Source: Oscillospiraceae bacterium (GTDB lineage: Bacteria > Bacillota > Clostridia > Oscillospirales > Oscillospiraceae). From it: a DNA stretch of 7,075 nt. The stretch is taken from positions 1 through 7,075 of the forward strand of contig CAJGCI010000096.1 of assembly GCA_904501855.1 (NCBI GenBank), given 5' to 3'. Below the pieces are notes generated by a model, which saw only the letters and a list, made by a program, of their open reading frames with translations, was not told where the DNA came from and made no database searches. Shown piece by piece: positions 4,614 through 7,075 of the stretch. Each line of letters opens with the position of its first letter. Position 1 is the stretch's first letter. Position numbers and translations under genes: made by a program.

Positions 4614-5300
4614 ATGACGGAACGGACGCACGCGTTTCTGGCAGCGCGGTATTACGAATATCTGATAAGTCAGTTCGGTGATCGGGGAAAGGCGGCGTTT
4701 GTCCACGCCACCCGGCATTACGCCGAGCAACGGGGGCGGCGCATGGCCCGGCGTGCCCTTCGGAACGGAGAGGAACTGAACTGGACCAGCTACTACCGGT
4801 ACGGCGAGTGGGTCAGTTCCCCGGAATGCATCGCCGAGGGGAGCAGTAATCAGTTTTCCTTCACACAGTATCAGCCGGAGGGAGTGCTGCAGATCACCCG
4901 CTGTCCCTGGAAGGCGCAGTTTGCGGAGATGGGCGTGGACGGTACCGCCGGAGCGCTCTACTGCAGTGTGTTGGACGACTCCATTGCACGGGGCTTTAAT
5001 CCCGAACTGCAGTACGATATCGATCAGACTATGGAGACGGAAGAGTATTGCATCCACCGTCTGCAGAACCTGGACTTCACGCCGGAGACGGACCTGTCCA
5101 AGAGACCGGGCGTGACGAAGGATTTCGACTATCACTGCGGACATCTGTACTGGTCCTTCCGCACCGTGGCGGAAGCGGTGTTCGGAGCCGATGGGACGGC
5201 CCTGGCCCAGCAGGTGCTGAGGGATGTCCGTGAACAGTACGGTGAGGATACGGAAGCGAAACTGAAGGAATATGAGGATATGGATTTTGAGATGATCTGA
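4614..5300 (+). CDS. L-2-amino-thiazoline-4-carboxylic acid hydrolase family protein
   Basis: A 228-residue cytoplasmic protein that resembles the ATC hydrolase family (PF14196 type). Recognised elements are the N-terminal FGDRGKAAFVHATRHYAEQRG (21-41 region), a CPW at 97-99, the YCSVLDDSIARGFNPEL block at 116-132, and a late EEYC at 143-146. The founding Pseudomonas enzyme opens the thiazoline ring of ATC on the way to L-cysteine, but most family members in anaerobes are uncharacterised and often occur alone, so this substrate should not be assumed. No signal peptide or membrane helix is seen. AAAGGAGGT at 4597-4605 is 8 nt before ATG 4614. The in-frame upstream ATG at 4449 lies before the terminator and was rejected. 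The gene has its own promoter and terminator and no pathway partners nearby. Confidence 0.72.
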   Translation: MTERTHAFLAARYYEYLISQFGDRGKAAFVHATRHYAEQRGRRMARRALRNGEELNWTSYYRYGEWVSSPECIAEGSSNQFSFTQYQPEGVLQITRCPWKAQFAEMGVDGTAGALYCSVLDDSIARGFNPELQYDIDQTMETEEYCIHRLQNLDFTPETDLSKRPGVTKDFDYHCGHLYWSFRTVAEAVFGADGTALAQQVLRDVREQYGEDTEAKLKEYEDMDFEMI

Positions 5301-5302
5301 AG

Positions 5303-5334
5303 AGGGAGCGGAGAAAAACCGCTCCCTTTTGTTT
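5303..5334 (+). terminator. Intrinsic terminator of the ATC hydrolase-like gene
   Basis: AGGGAGCGG (5303-5311) pairs perfectly with CCGCTCCCT (5319-5327) around an A-rich 7-base loop, and TTTTGTTT follows at 5327-5334. It begins three bases after the stop codon. Confidence 0.88.
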
Positions 5335-5352
5335 CCGCAAAACACGGTCCGC

Positions 5353-5381
5353 TTGTCAATTGAATGGAAATCCGCTAAAAT
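5353..5381 (+). promoter_or_regulatory. Sigma-70-type promoter of the alpha/beta hydrolase gene
   Basis: TTGTCA at 5353-5358 and TAAAAT at 5376-5381 are separated by exactly 17 nt. The predicted start lies near 5388, giving a leader of about 30 nt. Confidence 0.7.
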
Positions 5382-5419
5382 AATTATGTTAACCTCATTT
5401 CAAGGAAAGGAGCATGGCG

Positions 5420-6367
5420 ATGATCATAGCGAGAATCATATTCTTCAGTCTCATGGCGCTGATCGGGCTGATCTTGCTGGGCTCTTTCATACTCTTCTGT
5501 TATTTTGCGGGACGAAATGGCCGGGCACTGAAATATACTTCCGAAACGGCTCCGCGGTCCATGCGGGACTATATCCGCCAGACTGAGGAGGCAGAGGAGG
5601 AGATCCGGTCCATGAACCGGCAGCCGGTGGAGATCGTCTCGGCGGAGGGATTTCGCCTGAGAGGAAATCTCTATACCATGAATCCCGGCACCAAGACGGT
5701 GGTGCTGGCACTGCACGGATATCACAGCGGCGACCTTCGGGATATGGGACGTTTCCTTCCCATGTATAGGCGGATGGGTTATGACTGTCTGATCCCGCAG
5801 ATGCGCTGTCACGGAGAGTCGGAGGGCCATTTCATCACCTTTGGATTCTATGAGCAGGTGGACGGTATCGCCTGGTGCCGGAAACTGGAAGACATCTACG
5901 GCAGTGATGTTCGCATCCTGCTTCACGGCATGTCCATGGGCGGTACCACCGCACTGATGATGTGCCGCAACCGCATGCTGCCGGATACGGTGAGAGCCGT
6001 GATCGCCGACAGCGCAAATGATACGCTGAAGAACCTGGTAGACTACCGTTACCGTCGGATCCCCGCGGGACTGCGGCATGTGGGAATGGAACTTATCAAC
6101 ATGTGGTTCATGCTGCTGGCCGGTGTGGACTATAAGGACATCACCGCGCTGAAGGGAACTTCGGATCGGAAGATCCCGGCACTGTTCGTCCACAGCATGG
6201 ATGACCGTGTGGTGCCGGTCTCCATGTATCAGTCCAACCGGGAAGCCTGGGAGGGACTTGCCGCGGGATTCACTGTCTCCGGCGTGCCCCACGCCAATGC
6301 CTATGTGAAAGATCCCGAAGCCTACGAGGCCAGGATCCGGGATCTGACACAGTATATCGAAGAATAA
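5420..6367 (+). CDS. Membrane-anchored alpha/beta hydrolase
   Basis: A 315-residue serine hydrolase. Residues 4-29 form one hydrophobic membrane segment, then a charged linker rich in Glu/Arg (45-67), then the alpha/beta-hydrolase domain. The domain shows the oxyanion HGYHSG at 99-104, the nucleophile elbow GMSMGG at 170-175 with Ser172, Asp262 in the DRVVP loop, and His291 in VPHAN, so the catalytic triad is complete. Relatives are esterase, acyl-hydrolase or peptidase-like enzymes of unknown physiological substrate, often annotated only as alpha/beta hydrolase. N-in topology would place the catalytic part outside the cytoplasm, but the single helix does not prove orientation. The ATG at 5414 is only 1 nt after AGGAG (5408-5412); ATG 5420 has a proper 7-nt spacing and was chosen. 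It is monocistronic, with its own promoter and a shared bidirectional terminator. Confidence 0.88.
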   Translation: MIIARIIFFSLMALIGLILLGSFILFCYFAGRNGRALKYTSETAPRSMRDYIRQTEEAEEEIRSMNRQPVEIVSAEGFRLRGNLYTMNPGTKTVVLALHGYHSGDLRDMGRFLPMYRRMGYDCLIPQMRCHGESEGHFITFGFYEQVDGIAWCRKLEDIYGSDVRILLHGMSMGGTTALMMCRNRMLPDTVRAVIADSANDTLKNLVDYRYRRIPAGLRHVGMELINMWFMLLAGVDYKDITALKGTSDRKIPALFVHSMDDRVVPVSMYQSNREAWEGLAAGFTVSGVPHANAYVKDPEAYEARIRDLTQYIEE

Positions 6368-6369
6368 GA

Positions 6370-6404
6370 AAAAAGGTCCGGTCGACTGACCGGACCTTTT
6401 TATT
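6370..6404. terminator. Bidirectional intrinsic terminator between convergent genes
   Basis: AAAAAGGTCCGGTC (6370-6383) and GACCGGACCTTTTT (6388-6401) form a perfect 14-bp stem with a 4-base loop. T-rich tails appear in both directions (TTTTTATT on plus; the A run at 6369-6374 gives T6 on minus). It sits 3 nt after the hydrolase stop and 13 nt from the end of the minus-strand gene, so it can serve both. Confidence 0.88.
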
Positions 6405-6414
6405 CCTCGGTATC

Positions 6415-6759
6415 TCAGAGCAGGGAATCCTTATCCGCCAAGATGGAAGCGCCCGCCTGACATGCGGGGCACAGGCAGTATTTGCCGCCGTCGGCTTTTG
6501 CCTGTTTTGCCGCATCGGCCTTTGCTTTCGCACCTTCCTCACCGAAGAACCGGACACCGGCCTCGGACTCAAAGAAGGGGATGACGTCATCCAGGGTGCA
6601 CACGTCTTCTTCCAGCTCCGCGATGAGCTTGGCGGAGGCTTCCTTTTCTCCCTCCGTTCCCACTGCCTGGAGCCATTCCTCTGCCACGGCGCGCAGTTCT
6701 GCGCAGCAGCTGGGAGCGGCGATGAGAGCATGGACCTTTTCAATCATGGAGTTTGACAT
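6415..6759 (-). CDS. Small cysteine-containing protein of unknown function
   Basis: A 114-residue, acidic, largely helical protein that I cannot assign to a named function. It has a CC pair at 18-19 (PSCCAEL), Cys54, and a C-terminal YCLCPACQAG with C95-x-C97-x2-C100. The cysteines could bind metal or form disulfides, but this is not a standard zinc-finger spacing. The middle (66-92) is rich in Ala, Lys and Glu. It has no signal peptide or membrane segment. From memory, similar small clostridial proteins are sometimes labelled as heat-shock or Hsp90-like, but nothing here resembles Hsp90. The start was set at 6759: GGAGG (complement of 6767-6771) is 7 nt from that ATG but only 1 nt from the ATG at 6765. 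It converges on the alpha/beta hydrolase and has its own minus-strand promoter. Confidence 0.82.
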   Translation of the reverse strand: MSNSMIEKVHALIAAPSCCAELRAVAEEWLQAVGTEGEKEASAKLIAELEEDVCTLDDVIPFFESEAGVRFFGEEGAKAKADAAKQAKADGGKYCLCPACQAGASILADKDSLL

Positions 6760-6794
6760 TTCCATTCCTCCTCGTTTTCAGTTATTGTGATTCC

Positions 6795-6822
6795 ATTATA
6801 TCGAATTTTCACGATTCGTCCA
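6795..6822 (-). promoter_or_regulatory. Promoter of the minus-strand small-protein gene
   Basis: Reading the minus strand, a perfect TATAAT lies at 6800-6795, with a weak -35 TGGACG at 6822-6817 (16-nt spacer). A short CGAAT/ATTCG inverted repeat (6802-6806 and 6814-6818) falls between the two elements. The start would be near 6788, about 30 nt before the start codon. Confidence 0.5.
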
Positions 6823-6862
6823 CTATTCCGGAAGGTAACGTTAAAGAGAAAAAACGTGCGTA

Positions 6863-6967
6863 ATCCGGTGAAAAAATGAAGGATATGACCGTGCCTTTCC
6901 TCTTCGGGGGCTTCACAGCGGGGAAAATATTCGCTATAATAGGCAAAAAGTAACTTATCCGGTGAAA
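6863..6967 (+). repeat. Direct repeat ATCCGGTGAAA flanking the plus-strand promoter
   Basis: ATCCGGTGAAA occurs at 6863-6873 and again at 6957-6967. The second copy runs into the ribosome site of the final gene. The interval holds the promoter at 6912-6940. The repeat may reflect a small duplication of a leader segment; function unknown. Confidence 0.45.
6912..6940 (+). promoter_or_regulatory. Sigma-70-type promoter of the final partial gene
   Basis: TTCACA at 6912-6917 and a perfect TATAAT at 6935-6940 are separated by 17 nt. The expected start is near 6947, about 36 nt upstream of the start codon. Confidence 0.7.
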
Positions 6968-6982
6968 GGAGAAAATGATCTG

Positions 6983-7075
6983 ATGAAAATCAAAATCAAA
7001 ATGGATAAGAAAGTTCTGGCTGAAGTTCCTGCCGCATACGCACTGGCTGGCGGTGTTGCCGGTCTGATCTTCGCA
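6983..7075 (+). CDS. Partial small protein, N-terminus only, probable membrane segment
   Basis: The reading frame runs from ATG 6983 off the window end, giving 31 residues. They start with a short basic stretch (MKIKIKMDKK), followed by a hydrophobic, Ala/Gly-rich run (about residues 17-31, AAYALAGGVAGLIFA) that looks like the start of a membrane helix or a signal-like anchor. No family can be named from this fragment. GGAG at 6968-6971 is 11 nt from this ATG. A nearer ATG at 6975 opens only a two-codon frame (ATG ATC TGA) whose stop overlaps ATG 6983. A strong promoter at 6912-6940 supports real expression. Confidence 0.6.
   Translation, partial: MKIKIKMDKKVLAEVPAAYALAGGVAGLIFA

Noticed and set aside
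4443..5345. 300-codon open frame on the minus strand opposite the ATC hydrolase-like gene
   Set aside because: It is antisense to a well-supported gene, contains terminator sequence at both ends, and shows no recognisable domain.
5414..5419. ATG 5414 as start of the alpha/beta hydrolase
   Set aside because: It is only 1 nt from AGGAG; the ATG six bases later has normal spacing. The same reasoning excluded ATG 6765 for the minus-strand gene.
5384..6292. 302-codon open frame on the minus strand opposite the alpha/beta hydrolase
   Set aside because: The plus-strand frame has a full catalytic triad, promoter and ribosome site; the antisense frame is His/Arg-rich shadow coding.
6876..6953. 25-codon small ORF (ATG 6876 to TAA 6951)
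   Set aside because: It has no ribosome site and runs through the -35 and -10 elements of the next promoter, so it is probably a chance frame.
1..7075. CRISPR array, tRNA, rRNA, transposon ends or attachment sites
   Set aside because: No regularly spaced repeats, cloverleaf, transposase frame or terminal inverted repeats were found; the only tandem repeat is two 9-bp units at 4497-4514.

Overview
The window looks like chromosomal DNA of an anaerobic, moderately GC-rich member of the Clostridia, probably a Lachnospiraceae-type organism. This is inferred from strong AGGAGG-type ribosome binding sites, compact intrinsic terminators with T tracts, and an anaerobe-style set of redox proteins: a rubredoxin domain, a cysteine-rich flavoprotein, a ferritin-like protein and an OhrR-type peroxide sensor. 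I see no rRNA, tRNA, CRISPR array, transposase or phage gene. The window reads as ordinary genome with an accessory flavour, not as a mobile island.

Positions 1-1205 hold a two-gene unit: a YgjP/DUF45-type zinc metallopeptidase, then a TetR family regulator 10 nt downstream. A short hairpin precedes the unit. A 13-bp palindrome follows it, next to a promoter whose start region carries a long imperfect inverted repeat (1284-1320).

Positions 1346-4413 hold five co-directional genes that I read as one oxidative-stress or redox cassette. In order they are a bacterioferritin-like protein, a small FMN-binding split-barrel protein (PNPOx family), a MarR/OhrR-type regulator, a metallo-beta-lactamase-fold protein fused to a C-terminal rubredoxin, and a flavodoxin-fold NAD(P)H oxidoreductase with an Isf-like cysteine cluster. 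The regulator and the fusion gene are 2 nt apart. Two intrinsic terminators lie inside the row (2273-2310 and 3742-3767). The second touches the Shine-Dalgarno sequence of the next gene, so the distal genes may depend on read-through.

Positions 4614-6367 hold two separately promoted and terminated genes: an L-2-amino-thiazoline-4-carboxylate hydrolase family protein and a membrane-anchored alpha/beta hydrolase with an intact Ser-Asp-His triad. The second ends at a bidirectional terminator shared with a convergent minus-strand gene (6415-6759) for a small cysteine-containing protein of unknown function. A 223-bp divergent intergenic region then carries promoters for both directions. The window ends in the first 31 codons of a small, probably membrane-associated protein.

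The most interesting part is the redox cassette. Its sensor has the cysteine layout of a two-cysteine OhrR, yet no ohr gene is present. Its main partner is an uncommon MBL-rubredoxin fusion, and its ferritin-like protein seems to lack the usual ferroxidase histidines.
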